Shown in pieces: positions 18,742-26,374 of a stretch of DNA of 64,000 bases; the first letter of the stretch is position 1, and every line of letters starts with the position of its first letter. A program made the translations under genes and the position numbers. The notes under the pieces are model-generated. The model saw nothing but the letters and a program-made list of their open reading frames with translations, was not told where the DNA came from and ran no database searches. Origin of the DNA: Halieaceae bacterium (GTDB taxonomy: Bacteria; Pseudomonadota; Gammaproteobacteria; Pseudomonadales; Halieaceae); contig CABYND010000001.1 in the NCBI GenBank assembly GCA_902520195.1, forward strand, positions 1 to 64,000. The letters run 5' to 3'.

Positions 18742-19662
18742 ATGACTCACGGTGTATTGCTACTGGACGGCGGTCTCGGCCAAGAATTGATTCGCCGCAG
18801 TCCATCACCTGCACATCATCACTGGTCGTTGCAGGTCATGCTGGAGGAGCCTGACCTCGTTGCGGAAGTGCATCGCGATTTCTGCGATGCCGGCGCCAAC
18901 ATCGCGTGCCTAAACACCTATGCCATTACGCGTAAGCGTCTCGCGCGGGGACAAAACCTCCCTCCCATTGGAGAGCTCTTGGATCGCGCGCGGCAGCTGG
19001 GCGAGCAAGGTGCCGCGGCCAGTCAGAATGCGGACGCCGCCATGATCGCGTCGCTCCCACCGCTAGTGGCCAGCTACCGGCCAGACACCCAGCTACCCCT
19101 TGAGCAAGCGATTGGCGAGTATCGTGAACTCATCGCGCTGCAAAAAGAGACTGTCGATGGCTTCCTGGCCGAGACGATTCCGTCGATCAGTGAAGCGGAG
19201 GCAGTCTTGACCGCGGCTGAGCAGGAGGGCGTCAGGATCGTGCTGGGCCTGACCGTCTCCGATGAAGACGGTCAGCAATTGCGATCGGGGGAATCACTGG
19301 CTGACGCACTGGCCGCTATTGAGCGATTCAATCTGTTGGCAGTCGTGATCAATTGCTCCAAACCCGAAGTCATCTCCGAGGCGTTGGCCATCCTCAGCGA
19401 GTCACGGCTCCCCTTCGGCGCCTTTGCCAATGGCTTCACATCAATCGACGCGCTGGAGCCCGGCGGGGTTGTCGACGTGCTCGAGGCAAGGAAAGACCTA
19501 GGCCCTGAGCAGTACGCCGCATTCGCAGAGAGCTGGCTGGACGCCGGCGCGAGCGTCATTGGCGGCTGCTGCGAAGTCGGTCCGGACCACATCAGAGCGC
19601 TCTCGACACTGCTGAAAAGTCGAGGGCATGAGCAGCTCGCCTGGAGCGATCTGGCCGCCTGA
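18742..19662 (+). CDS. Homocysteine S-methyltransferase family protein
   Basis: Zinc-dependent methyltransferase barrel (Pfam S-methyl_trans: MmuM/BHMT-type) that moves a methyl group from a donor such as S-methylmethionine, betaine or a sulfonium compound to a thiol. It opens with LLLDGGLGQELIRR, the family start, and holds the three zinc-binding Cys: one in VINCSKPEV and two in IGGCCEVGPDHI. About 306 residues. The ATG at 18742 has AAGGAT six bases upstream; in-frame sequence back to 18646 is not family-like. No neighbour identifies the methyl donor. Confidence 0.9.
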   Translation: MTHGVLLLDGGLGQELIRRSPSPAHHHWSLQVMLEEPDLVAEVHRDFCDAGANIACLNTYAITRKRLARGQNLPPIGELLDRARQLGEQGAAASQNADAAMIASLPPLVASYRPDTQLPLEQAIGEYRELIALQKETVDGFLAETIPSISEAEAVLTAAEQEGVRIVLGLTVSDEDGQQLRSGESLADALAAIERFNLLAVVINCSKPEVISEALAILSESRLPFGAFANGFTSIDALEPGGVVDVLEARKDLGPEQYAAFAESWLDAGASVIGGCCEVGPDHIRALSTLLKSRGHEQLAWSDLAA

Positions 19663-19834
19663 TCAGCCCCTCCCGCTCTCCCTTTTCAGGACCGTTTTCT
19701 GGGCAAAAATGAGACGCCGTTAACGGTACTCCGCGCTCGCCAAAAATTCACGAATTTGTCGCTTGTGAGCCATGGGTTTGCAGGCAAAATGCGCGCCTTT
19801 CCGAATCACTTCACAGCATAGTAGAGCGCGCACC

Positions 19835-21145
19835 ATGAGTACCCTCCGGCCCGTATCGTCACTGCTCCTTACGACTGCATTTCTGTTGGCTGGCCATGGC
19901 CTACACATGACCTTTTTGCCCCTGCGCGCCAGCGAGCTCGGTTTGTCGCAAACGCTGATCGGGCTGAGTGGCTCCGCCTACTTCGCAGGCTTCCTGACCG
20001 GTGCGCTGATGATTCCGCCCATCATCGCCCGGGTGGGACACATCCGCAGCTTCACGGCGTTGCTGGCCATCTTCCTGTCTAGCTTCCTGTTCCTCAGTCT
20101 TGTCGACAAGGGCATCTTCTGGGTGCTGGTGCGCTTTGTGCTGGGCGCCGTGATGTGCGGCTCCTACACCGTGATTGAGAGCTGGCTCGCCGAGCAGAGC
20201 GACAGCAGTCGCCACGGCCGAGTGCTGTCGGTATACACCGTGATCGTCCTCGTCTCGATGGCGGTGGGCCAGTATCTGCTAGGCCTGACCGAAGCCAATC
20301 CGCTGTACCCCTTCATCCTGGTGTCACTGTTGGTGGGCCTGGCCATCGTGCCCGTGAGCCTTACCCGCACTCTGGCGCCGGCGCCGGTACCGGCCACGCG
20401 GTTTGACTTCTTCAAGCTATACCGCCGCTCCCACACTGCATTTGCCGGTGCACTGGGGTCGGGCGTGGTCATGGGTGGCTTCTGGGGACTGGGCGCGATT
20501 TACGTACTCTCGCAGACTAACGACCCCAGCTTTGTCCCCGTGTTTATCGCCGCCAATATCATCGGTGGCGCCGTGGCCCAGTACCCGATCGGCATGGCGT
20601 CCGACCGTATCGACCGGCGCTATGTATTGGCCGCACTCTGTGCTGCCAGCGGTTTATCTGCCTTTGGCTTACTGATGGCCGAAACTCGCGATGCACTACT
20701 ACTCGGTGCCTTTGCCTTCGGCGCCTTCGCCAACTCACTTTACGCGGTCTCCTTGGCTAAAGCTGCGGATAACTCCAAGAGCGAAGAATTCGTGACCATT
20801 GGCTCATCGGTGCTCTTGCTAAATGCGCTGGGCTCCGCCAGCAGTGCACTGGTCATCGGCTGGGCGATGCGGAGTCTGGGCGATAGCGCGCTGTTTGGTT
20901 TCCTCGGCGTGGCCAGTCTGATAACTGGCGTGTTCATCATCCTGCAGCCGCCAGGTCGCACCGCGGTGACCATCGAAGAGCAAGGCACCTTCATGCCCGC
21001 CACCTCGGCCATGGCGCCCGCAGCCTTTGATCAGGACCCGCGCTCCGATGAGGAAGTGGAGTACGAGCCCGTCGTGCCACCCGATTCTGAGCTGGAGACG
21101 CCGCTGGAGTTTGCCGATACCGAGGTGTCTGGCGCCGCGGCCTGA
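19835..21145 (+). CDS. MFS transporter (YcaD-like)
   Basis: Major facilitator superfamily inner-membrane transporter, about 436 residues, 12 predicted helices. It resembles the YcaD group: LPLRASELGLSQTLIGLSGSAYFAGFL in pieces (ASELGLSQTLIGL, GSAYFAGFLTGAL), VIESWLAEQSDSSRHGRVLSVYT and YPIGMASDRIDRRYVLAALC. The last 50 residues are acidic and cytoplasmic. Start at 19835 chosen because the first helix follows at once; an in-frame ATG at 19772 is upstream. A palindrome CCGTTAACGG lies at 19717-19726 in the leader. Substrate unknown. Confidence 0.88.
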   Translation: MSTLRPVSSLLLTTAFLLAGHGLHMTFLPLRASELGLSQTLIGLSGSAYFAGFLTGALMIPPIIARVGHIRSFTALLAIFLSSFLFLSLVDKGIFWVLVRFVLGAVMCGSYTVIESWLAEQSDSSRHGRVLSVYTVIVLVSMAVGQYLLGLTEANPLYPFILVSLLVGLAIVPVSLTRTLAPAPVPATRFDFFKLYRRSHTAFAGALGSGVVMGGFWGLGAIYVLSQTNDPSFVPVFIAANIIGGAVAQYPIGMASDRIDRRYVLAALCAASGLSAFGLLMAETRDALLLGAFAFGAFANSLYAVSLAKAADNSKSEEFVTIGSSVLLLNALGSASSALVIGWAMRSLGDSALFGFLGVASLITGVFIILQPPGRTAVTIEEQGTFMPATSAMAPAAFDQDPRSDEEVEYEPVVPPDSELETPLEFADTEVSGAAA

Positions 21146-21189
21146 TTCCGACAACCCAAGTCAATTCTGCTGGCTGAAACGACCTTACC

Positions 21190-21210
21190 TAAAGCGCCGA
21201 TGGCGCTTTA
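21190..21210 (+). terminator. Perfect 9-bp hairpin after the MFS gene
   Basis: TAAAGCGCC, a 3-base loop GAT, then GGCGCTTTA. It sits 45 bases after the MFS stop and ahead of the DmdA-like gene. No T-run follows, so it is either a weak intrinsic terminator or a 3'-end-stabilising hairpin. Confidence 0.5.
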
Positions 21211-21300
21211 CGAAGCTGACAAAAAGCATTCCGTAGCGGGGCTTCCAGCGCCATAATGCCGCGAGAATAGTAAGCCGCGCGCTGCTCACGGAGTCACGTC

Positions 21301-22440
21301 ATGTCATCACCCGCCATCACCATCGGGCCCCGCGTCCGCAAATCCCCTTTTTATGACGCCACCATGAAGGCGGGCGCCAAAGCATTCACTATCTATAACC
21401 ACATGTTCATGCCCACCAGCTATGGCGACCCCACAGCCGAGTACTGGGCGATCGTCAAAGGCGTCTCTCTATGGGACGTGGCGGCCGAACGTCAGGTGGA
21501 AATCATCGGCCCCGATGCGCTGGCACTCACACAATTGCTGACTCCTAGAGACATCGACAAGTGCCCTATCAATCGGGCCCGTTACGTGGTCTTTGTGGAT
21601 GAGAACGGCGGCATCATTAACGATGCCGTCATGTACCGACATACCGAAAACCATTTCTGGCTGTCACCGGGTGATGGCGATGTCCTGCTGTGGGCCAAAG
21701 GCGTGGCCGCACAAAGTGGTCTAGAGGTCACCGTCCGCGAACCTGATGCTTCGCCGCTGCAGCTGCAGGGCCCACTGGCACCGCGGGTGGCGCACAAGCT
21801 CTTCGGCGATCTCGCGATCGAACTCGGCTACTACCACTTCTGCCATACCTCCCTAGAGGGCATTCCGGTGGTGCTTAGCCGCACCGGGTGGAGCGGCGAG
21901 CTGGGCTACGAGATCATCCTCAAGGACGGTAGCAAAGGCACCGCTTTATGGGACCTGTGTATGGAAGCGGGTGCCGAGTTCAACATCCAAGCTGCCTGCC
22001 CTTCCTTGGCACGCAGTATGGAAGGCGCGCTGCTCTCTTACTGCAGTGATATCACCCTGAACGACAGCCCCTTCACCATCGGCATGGATCGACTACTAGA
22101 TATCGACAAGCCCCATGACTATGTAGGCAAGGCCGCGCTTCAGGCCATCGCCAAAACAGGCCCTGAGCGTCGCTTGGTCGGCGCCAACTTTGGCGGCGAC
22201 CCTGTCATTCCCAACCAACATTTTATGGACGTGAAGTCGGGCGACGAGGTGGTTGGCCACGTGACGCGGTACTCCTGGTCGCCCAGGCTGGAACACAACA
22301 TTGCGCTCATTAACGTGCCCACCGATCTCTCGGCTCCGGGTACAGCGCTGTCACTAAACGCAGGAGATGGATGGCGAGAGGCCGAAGTCGTCGACATTCC
22401 ATGGATATCAGCCGAGAAGGTCATTCCGCCCCTTGATTAG
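21301..22440 (+). CDS. DmdA-like aminomethyltransferase (GcvT family)
   Basis: Tetrahydrofolate-dependent enzyme of the GcvT fold, 379 residues. Sequence features recall DMSP demethylase DmdA rather than the glycine-cleavage T protein: AFTIYNHMFMPTSYGDP, LWDVAAERQVEIIGPDA, ENGGIINDAVMYR, PLQLQGPLAP, RTGWSGELGYEI, and the C-terminal VTRYSWSPRLEHNIALINV. DmdA removes a methyl group from dimethylsulfoniopropionate to tetrahydrofolate. Close relatives of DmdA with other substrates exist, so the substrate is not certain. GGAG lies 7 bases before the ATG. No gcvH, gcvP or dmdBCD is adjacent, arguing for a stand-alone demethylase-like role. Confidence 0.75.
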   Translation: MSSPAITIGPRVRKSPFYDATMKAGAKAFTIYNHMFMPTSYGDPTAEYWAIVKGVSLWDVAAERQVEIIGPDALALTQLLTPRDIDKCPINRARYVVFVDENGGIINDAVMYRHTENHFWLSPGDGDVLLWAKGVAAQSGLEVTVREPDASPLQLQGPLAPRVAHKLFGDLAIELGYYHFCHTSLEGIPVVLSRTGWSGELGYEIILKDGSKGTALWDLCMEAGAEFNIQAACPSLARSMEGALLSYCSDITLNDSPFTIGMDRLLDIDKPHDYVGKAALQAIAKTGPERRLVGANFGGDPVIPNQHFMDVKSGDEVVGHVTRYSWSPRLEHNIALINVPTDLSAPGTALSLNAGDGWREAEVVDIPWISAEKVIPPLD

Positions 22441-22592
22441 GCTGGAGCGTGACGCGGTATATCAGGCTGAAACGCCCGCCTCATGACCCAACTCGTTGGA
22501 CCGATTCACTGCAAATCAAAGTGCGTGAACGGTTTTCCTTGGAGGAACGTATATACCCCCACTAGCGCGCAAGATTTAGGCGGACTGTGACA

Positions 22593-23039
22593 ATGGCCAA
22601 ACATCAGCTGGGTACCGACTATCCCGAAGCCACCGAGAAGCTCGATCGCGGCGTACTGAGCTTTTTCAGCGCGGCCGAACGCCTTCTGCTGGTCATCATA
22701 AGCATGCTGACTATGCTGGCGGTAGCACTCGAGCTCACCTCATTTTTTGACGAAGGCCGCATCCGACTCGCCGATCTCCTGTTGCTATTCATCTATCTCG
22801 AGGTGATCGGCATGGCGTATGCCTACTATGCCACCCACAGCGTACCCGTCACGCTGCCGGTGCTGATCGCTATTACTGGCATTACGCGACTGATCATTCT
22901 GCAGGGCAAAGAAGCAGAGCCCAGCAAGCTCTTGTTTGAGGCGGGTGCCGTGTTATTGCTCGCGGTGGCGCTCGCCATTTTGAGCTGGGCATCGCAACGC
23001 TCACCCTCAATCAACTCAAGCGAAAATCCCGAGCACTGA
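22593..23039 (+). CDS. PsiE family phosphate-starvation-inducible-like membrane protein
   Basis: A 148-residue inner-membrane protein with four hydrophobic segments. The core LLLFIYLEVIGMAYAYY, then SVPVTLPVLIAITGITRLII, is the pattern of the PsiE family, whose E. coli member is under PhoB and cAMP-CRP control but has no known biochemical function. I use the ATG at 22593; a GTG two codons earlier (22587) is equally open. It stands alone between the DmdA-like gene and the phosphopantetheinyl transferase. I do not see a convincing Pho box. Confidence 0.8.
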   Translation: MAKHQLGTDYPEATEKLDRGVLSFFSAAERLLLVIISMLTMLAVALELTSFFDEGRIRLADLLLLFIYLEVIGMAYAYYATHSVPVTLPVLIAITGITRLIILQGKEAEPSKLLFEAGAVLLLAVALAILSWASQRSPSINSSENPEH

Positions 23040-23147
23040 TCCGGCAGGTTCAAGCAACGCGTCCAAGCTTCGCCTTGGCGACAGCGCTGCCACACCACGG
23101 TCGCTATGTGCCTCAATGCCCAGGACTCGCGGTGCTACCATCGCGCC

Positions 23148-23804
23148 ATGACCATTCACCCTCTTCTCCCTGACCTAACGGGCCCTGATCTCGCGATCTC
23201 CTGGGCACCGCTCGAGGCGCTATCGGGTGATCCACACCCGGACGAGTGGGAAGACATCGCCAGCGCTGCATCCAATCGGCAGAAGGAGTTTGCCGCCGGC
23301 CGACTGCTTGCGCACGTGCTATCTGATCAACTTGGTTTGCCGCCCGCTCCCCTACGCCGCGCCGACGATCGTTCACCGGTATGGCCAGCTGATCGCACGG
23401 GCAGCCTGTCGCACTGCGATACGATCTGTGCCGCCGCTGTTGGCAAGCGGAGCGCTTTTCAGTCGGTCGGCGTCGACATCGAAACCATCGGCCGGGTGGA
23501 GCAGAAGCTTTGGCCAACCCTGTTCACCGAGAAAGAGGCGGGTTACTTCAGCTCGCTTGCGCCGGACACCGTTGCGCTTGAGACCACCCTGTTCTTCAGC
23601 GCCAAAGAGAGCTTCTATAAGTGCCAATACCCGCTCACGAAGGAATGGGTGGGCTTTCAGGACGTCGCGATCACACGCACCGACCAGCACGCATTGGCCA
23701 TCGCCCCAACCCGCGGCGCGGCCCAAGCCTGGCATGCGGCACCGATCCATACAGTGAAAATCAGCGCGTCACACGTGGCAACGGTGATGTTGTTGCACGC
23801 CTGA
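23148..23804 (+). CDS. 4'-phosphopantetheinyl transferase (EntD/Sfp-type)
   Basis: Transfers the phosphopantetheine arm of CoA to a Ser on carrier proteins of fatty-acid, polyketide or nonribosomal-peptide synthesis. About 218 residues. Diagnostic motifs: GSLSHCD, SVGVDIETIGR (Mg2+-binding Asp and Glu) and FFSAKESFYKCQYP (WxxKEAxxK equivalent). The N-terminal half with QKEFAAGRLLAHVL matches the EntD subgroup. The ATG at 23148 is preferred to an upstream GTG-type frame start at 23106. No carrier-protein or synthase gene is in this window, so its partner is elsewhere. Confidence 0.92.
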   Translation: MTIHPLLPDLTGPDLAISWAPLEALSGDPHPDEWEDIASAASNRQKEFAAGRLLAHVLSDQLGLPPAPLRRADDRSPVWPADRTGSLSHCDTICAAAVGKRSAFQSVGVDIETIGRVEQKLWPTLFTEKEAGYFSSLAPDTVALETTLFFSAKESFYKCQYPLTKEWVGFQDVAITRTDQHALAIAPTRGAAQAWHAAPIHTVKISASHVATVMLLHA

Positions 23805-23818
23805 GGCCGGCCCCAGCT

Positions 23819-24808
23819 TCAGAACAGGCTGTGCTCACCCCGCTCCAGCATTTTTAGCTCACCCGACGCCAGCCCGGCATAAAAGGCCTGCAGCGTGTCG
23901 TCACCATACTCGGGCGTGGCCTCGGCGTCGTACCGCTCGGCAGTCGCGTCCCAACACAGCATCGACTCGGTGGCATAGAACTTGGCAATGCGGAGAAACT
24001 CCATGCGGTCTCGCATGCGTCGTGACACCAGCCCCAGCGGGCTGATCAGCCAGCGGATCCAGTCAAACATCTCGGGCGGCAGTGAAGTGGTGCGAAAAGG
24101 CTGGCCCAGTGTTTCGCACAACAACCGCCCCTGATCCTGTGGGGTGAGCGCCGGGCCCGGACCACCGATTGGCAGCACAGCGGTATTCGATGGTGGCGAC
24201 GCCAGCTTCGACACGATGAACCTAGCCAGATCGCGATCGGAAATGGGTTTGCAGGCGGTGGTGTTGCCGCTGCTGAACAACAAGAAAGGTTTTCCCGCGC
24301 GGACCCGCTCGACTTGCCCCACCAGTGAGCGAAAAAACGCGGTGGCGCGGATGATCGTTGCGGGCACCGACGACTCATCTAGCAACGCCTCGAACTTCAA
24401 CTTTTCCCGCTGAAAAGCGAGGCGCGGCATCTGCACACAGATCGCTGATAACAGCACAAAATGCTGCACCGCCGCCCCCTCCGCGTAGGCGAGTAGCCGG
24501 CGATTCGCCTCGTACTCAACGAGCCTGGCGTCAGCAGGCGCACCACTGCGGCTTGCGAGACAGGAAACCACTGCGTTGGCGTTCGGTAGCGACGCCGCCC
24601 AGTCCTCATTAGCCGTGATGTCCGCCTCCACGACGGTGACTGCATCAGACAATTCATCAGGCGTTTGATTGAGGCTTTCATCAGAAAGCGCCAGAAACAG
24701 CCTCCGACCTGGCCGCACCAGCGCCACCACCTCGTGACCTTGAGCCACTAACTCGCGCAGCACTGCCTGCCCGATGTAGCCTGTTGCGCCTGCTAGCAGT
24801 ACCCGCAT
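23819..24808 (-). CDS. bciA: 3,8-divinyl (bacterio)chlorophyllide 8-vinyl reductase, BciA type
   Basis: NADPH-dependent reductase of the C8 vinyl group of divinyl (proto)chlorophyllide, part of bacteriochlorophyll synthesis. About 329 residues of the NmrA/atypical SDR class. Family-characteristic stretches are VLLAGATGYIGQAVLRELV, NAVVSCLASRSGAPADA, HFVLLSAICVQMPRLAFQREKLKFE, RATAFFRSLVGQVERV, CKPISDRDLA and VLPIGGPGPALTPQDQG, which together mark BciA rather than a general NmrA protein. The ATG at 24808 is chosen; a GTG three codons earlier (24817) is possible. No other bch, puf or crt gene is near. It is convergent with the phosphopantetheinyl transferase and divergent from DUF2805. Confidence 0.88.
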   Translation of the reverse strand: MRVLLAGATGYIGQAVLRELVAQGHEVVALVRPGRRLFLALSDESLNQTPDELSDAVTVVEADITANEDWAASLPNANAVVSCLASRSGAPADARLVEYEANRRLLAYAEGAAVQHFVLLSAICVQMPRLAFQREKLKFEALLDESSVPATIIRATAFFRSLVGQVERVRAGKPFLLFSSGNTTACKPISDRDLARFIVSKLASPPSNTAVLPIGGPGPALTPQDQGRLLCETLGQPFRTTSLPPEMFDWIRWLISPLGLVSRRMRDRMEFLRIAKFYATESMLCWDATAERYDAEATPEYGDDTLQAFYAGLASGELKMLERGEHSLF

Positions 24809-24835
24809 CACTCGCACCCGTCTTCCATTTGCCCA

Positions 24836-24859
24836 CCCTAGGGGGGGTGCTCCCTAGGG
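24836..24859. repeat. Paired CCCTAGGG palindromes in the bciA promoter region
   Basis: CCCTAGGG occurs at 24836-24843 and again at 24852-24859, 16 bases apart centre to centre, 28 bases upstream of bciA in the 172-base divergent gap with DUF2805. A GCTGGC/GCCAGC hairpin follows at 24865-24879. The spacing of about one and a half helix turns is compatible with a dimeric regulator, but no known factor is implied. Confidence 0.4.
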
Positions 24860-24980
24860 TCAATGCTGGCTGGGCCAGCCGGCAATTGCCCCGCGTTTTC
24901 GCTAGAGTTGCTACCTCAAAAAGCGAGCTCCCCTTAGGCGCATTCCTCCCTTATGACCACCATCAAGTTTCAGACCCAAT

Positions 24981-25316
24981 ATGACTGATCTGGCACCTTC
25001 GCCGCCCGTCACCGCCGCGGAAGAATCCGCAACCAATGGCGCCACGGCCAACGTCTGGCTCGGCCTAAGCGCCGCGGATCACTCGCGGGTTATCGAAATG
25101 GCCTGGGAGGATCGCACGCCCTTCGAGGCCATCGAGCGTCTCTACGGGCTACCCGAAGGAGACGTGATTCGGCTGATGCGTGGGTCACTGAAACCGAAGG
25201 CCTTCAAGAACTGGCGCCAGCGTGTTTCCGGCCGCGTCACCAAACACGGTGCACGTCGGGACCCGTCAGTATCGCGCGGCTACTGCGCCACCCAATACAA
25301 ACAGCGCTCAAAGTAG
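24981..25316 (+). CDS. DUF2805 / TIGR03643 family protein
   Basis: A 111-residue soluble protein of a conserved family of unknown function. The core VIEMAWEDRTPFEAIERLYGLPEGDVIRLMR, then LKPKAFKNWRQRVSGRVTKH, is the family signature (quoted as VIEMAWEDRTPFEAIERLYG and KAFKNWRQRVSGRVTKH). The helix-loop-helix AIERLYGLPEGDVIRLMR looks like a small DNA-binding-type fold, but no activity is known. It precedes the DUF4149 gene by 7 bases and the LysE gene further on, so the three may be co-transcribed. Confidence 0.85.
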   Translation: MTDLAPSPPVTAAEESATNGATANVWLGLSAADHSRVIEMAWEDRTPFEAIERLYGLPEGDVIRLMRGSLKPKAFKNWRQRVSGRVTKHGARRDPSVSRGYCATQYKQRSK

Positions 25317-25323
25317 GCTCGCC

Positions 25324-25728
25324 ATGGAAACTCTTGCGCTTTACGTTGTCGCCGCCACTTTAGGTGCCATGCTGTTCTTTGCTGTGGGCGTGGCGCCCAC
25401 GGTGTTCCAGGCGCTCCCGATCGCAGAAGCCGGCCTGTTTCTGCGCACACTTTTTCCGCGGTATTACCTCGCGCTGATTGTGGGCTCTGGCCTCGCGGGT
25501 GGCTTGTGGATCAGCAGCGCACCGCTGGCGGCGGCAGTGTGTTGGCTGATCGCACTATCAACACTCTGGATTCGGCAAAGCTTGGTGCCCCGCATTAACC
25601 AACTGCGCGACGCCGAGCTTGCCGGTGACGCTGCGGCCGGCACGCGCTTTGCCACGCTGCACCGTGTGTCGGTCATTATCAATATGGTTCAATTGTTGGC
25701 GTTGGTCTTTCTACTGCTGAAGTACTGA
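25324..25728 (+). CDS. DUF4149-like small membrane protein
   Basis: A 134-residue integral membrane protein with four hydrophobic segments and a conserved start (ATLGAMLFFAVGVAPTVFQAL) typical of the DUF4149 family. The loop LVPRINQLRDAELAGD between helices 3 and 4 is also family-like. Function unknown. The ATG at 25324 is 7 bases after the DUF2805 stop; 12 bases separate its stop from the LysE-type gene. Confidence 0.7.
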   Translation: METLALYVVAATLGAMLFFAVGVAPTVFQALPIAEAGLFLRTLFPRYYLALIVGSGLAGGLWISSAPLAAAVCWLIALSTLWIRQSLVPRINQLRDAELAGDAAAGTRFATLHRVSVIINMVQLLALVFLLLKY

Positions 25729-25740
25729 GGTTGCCTCGCC

Positions 25741-26355
25741 ATGAATCCGGAGCTGTTGTGGGTGTTTATTCCCACGATCGCCGCCATTTCGCTCACCCCC
25801 GGCATGTGTATGACCCTGGCTTTCACGCTGGGTCTATCTCAAGGCTATCGGCGCACGCTGTGGATGATGGGAGGTGAACTCACAGGCGTCACAACGGTGG
25901 TTTCGACCTGCGTGCTCCTGCTCGCCTGGATCCAGTCACTATCGGAGATGTATTTCGCCCTGCTGGCGTTGGTGGCCGGCAGCTATCTACTGTGGATTGC
26001 TTACCGGCTGTGGACGCAACCCGCCCGCTTCGCGGGCGACGAAAACCAACCGCATCTCTCAGCCAGCGCGTTGCTCATCCTGGGATATGTAACGACGGTG
26101 ATGAACCCCAAGGGCTGGGGCTTCATGATTGCCCTACTCCCGGGCTTTATGTCCATGGCGTACTCAACGCCTGAACAGCTCGCCGCGTTTCTGGGCGTGA
26201 TGCTGCCCTCGGAGTTTCTCTCAATGACGCTCTATGCCACGGGTGGGAGCGGTCTCGGGCGATTCCTCACCACCGAGCGGCACCTCGCTAACTTGAACAA
26301 GATCGCGGCGGGTCTGATGGTGTTGGTTGCTGCGTTGATGCTCGTAAGGATCTGA
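25741..26355 (+). CDS. LysE/RhtB family exporter
   Basis: Inner-membrane amino-acid or metabolite exporter, 204 residues, about six helices. The family pattern is visible at the start (TIAAISLTPGMCMTLAFTLGLSQGYRRTL, in pieces SLTPGMCMTLAF and LGLSQGYRRTLWMMGG) and in YVTTVMNPKGWGFMIALLPGF, where NPK is conserved. Probably the last gene of the DUF2805/DUF4149/LysE run. The exported substrate cannot be predicted. Confidence 0.88.
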   Translation: MNPELLWVFIPTIAAISLTPGMCMTLAFTLGLSQGYRRTLWMMGGELTGVTTVVSTCVLLLAWIQSLSEMYFALLALVAGSYLLWIAYRLWTQPARFAGDENQPHLSASALLILGYVTTVMNPKGWGFMIALLPGFMSMAYSTPEQLAAFLGVMLPSEFLSMTLYATGGSGLGRFLTTERHLANLNKIAAGLMVLVAALMLVRI

Positions 26356-26374
26356 GCCTCAGCGGCGCGACAGA

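Noticed and set aside
19717-19726. CCGTTAACGG palindrome in the leader of the MFS gene
   Set aside because: A single 10-bp palindrome without flanking promoter elements or other copies; not enough to call an operator.
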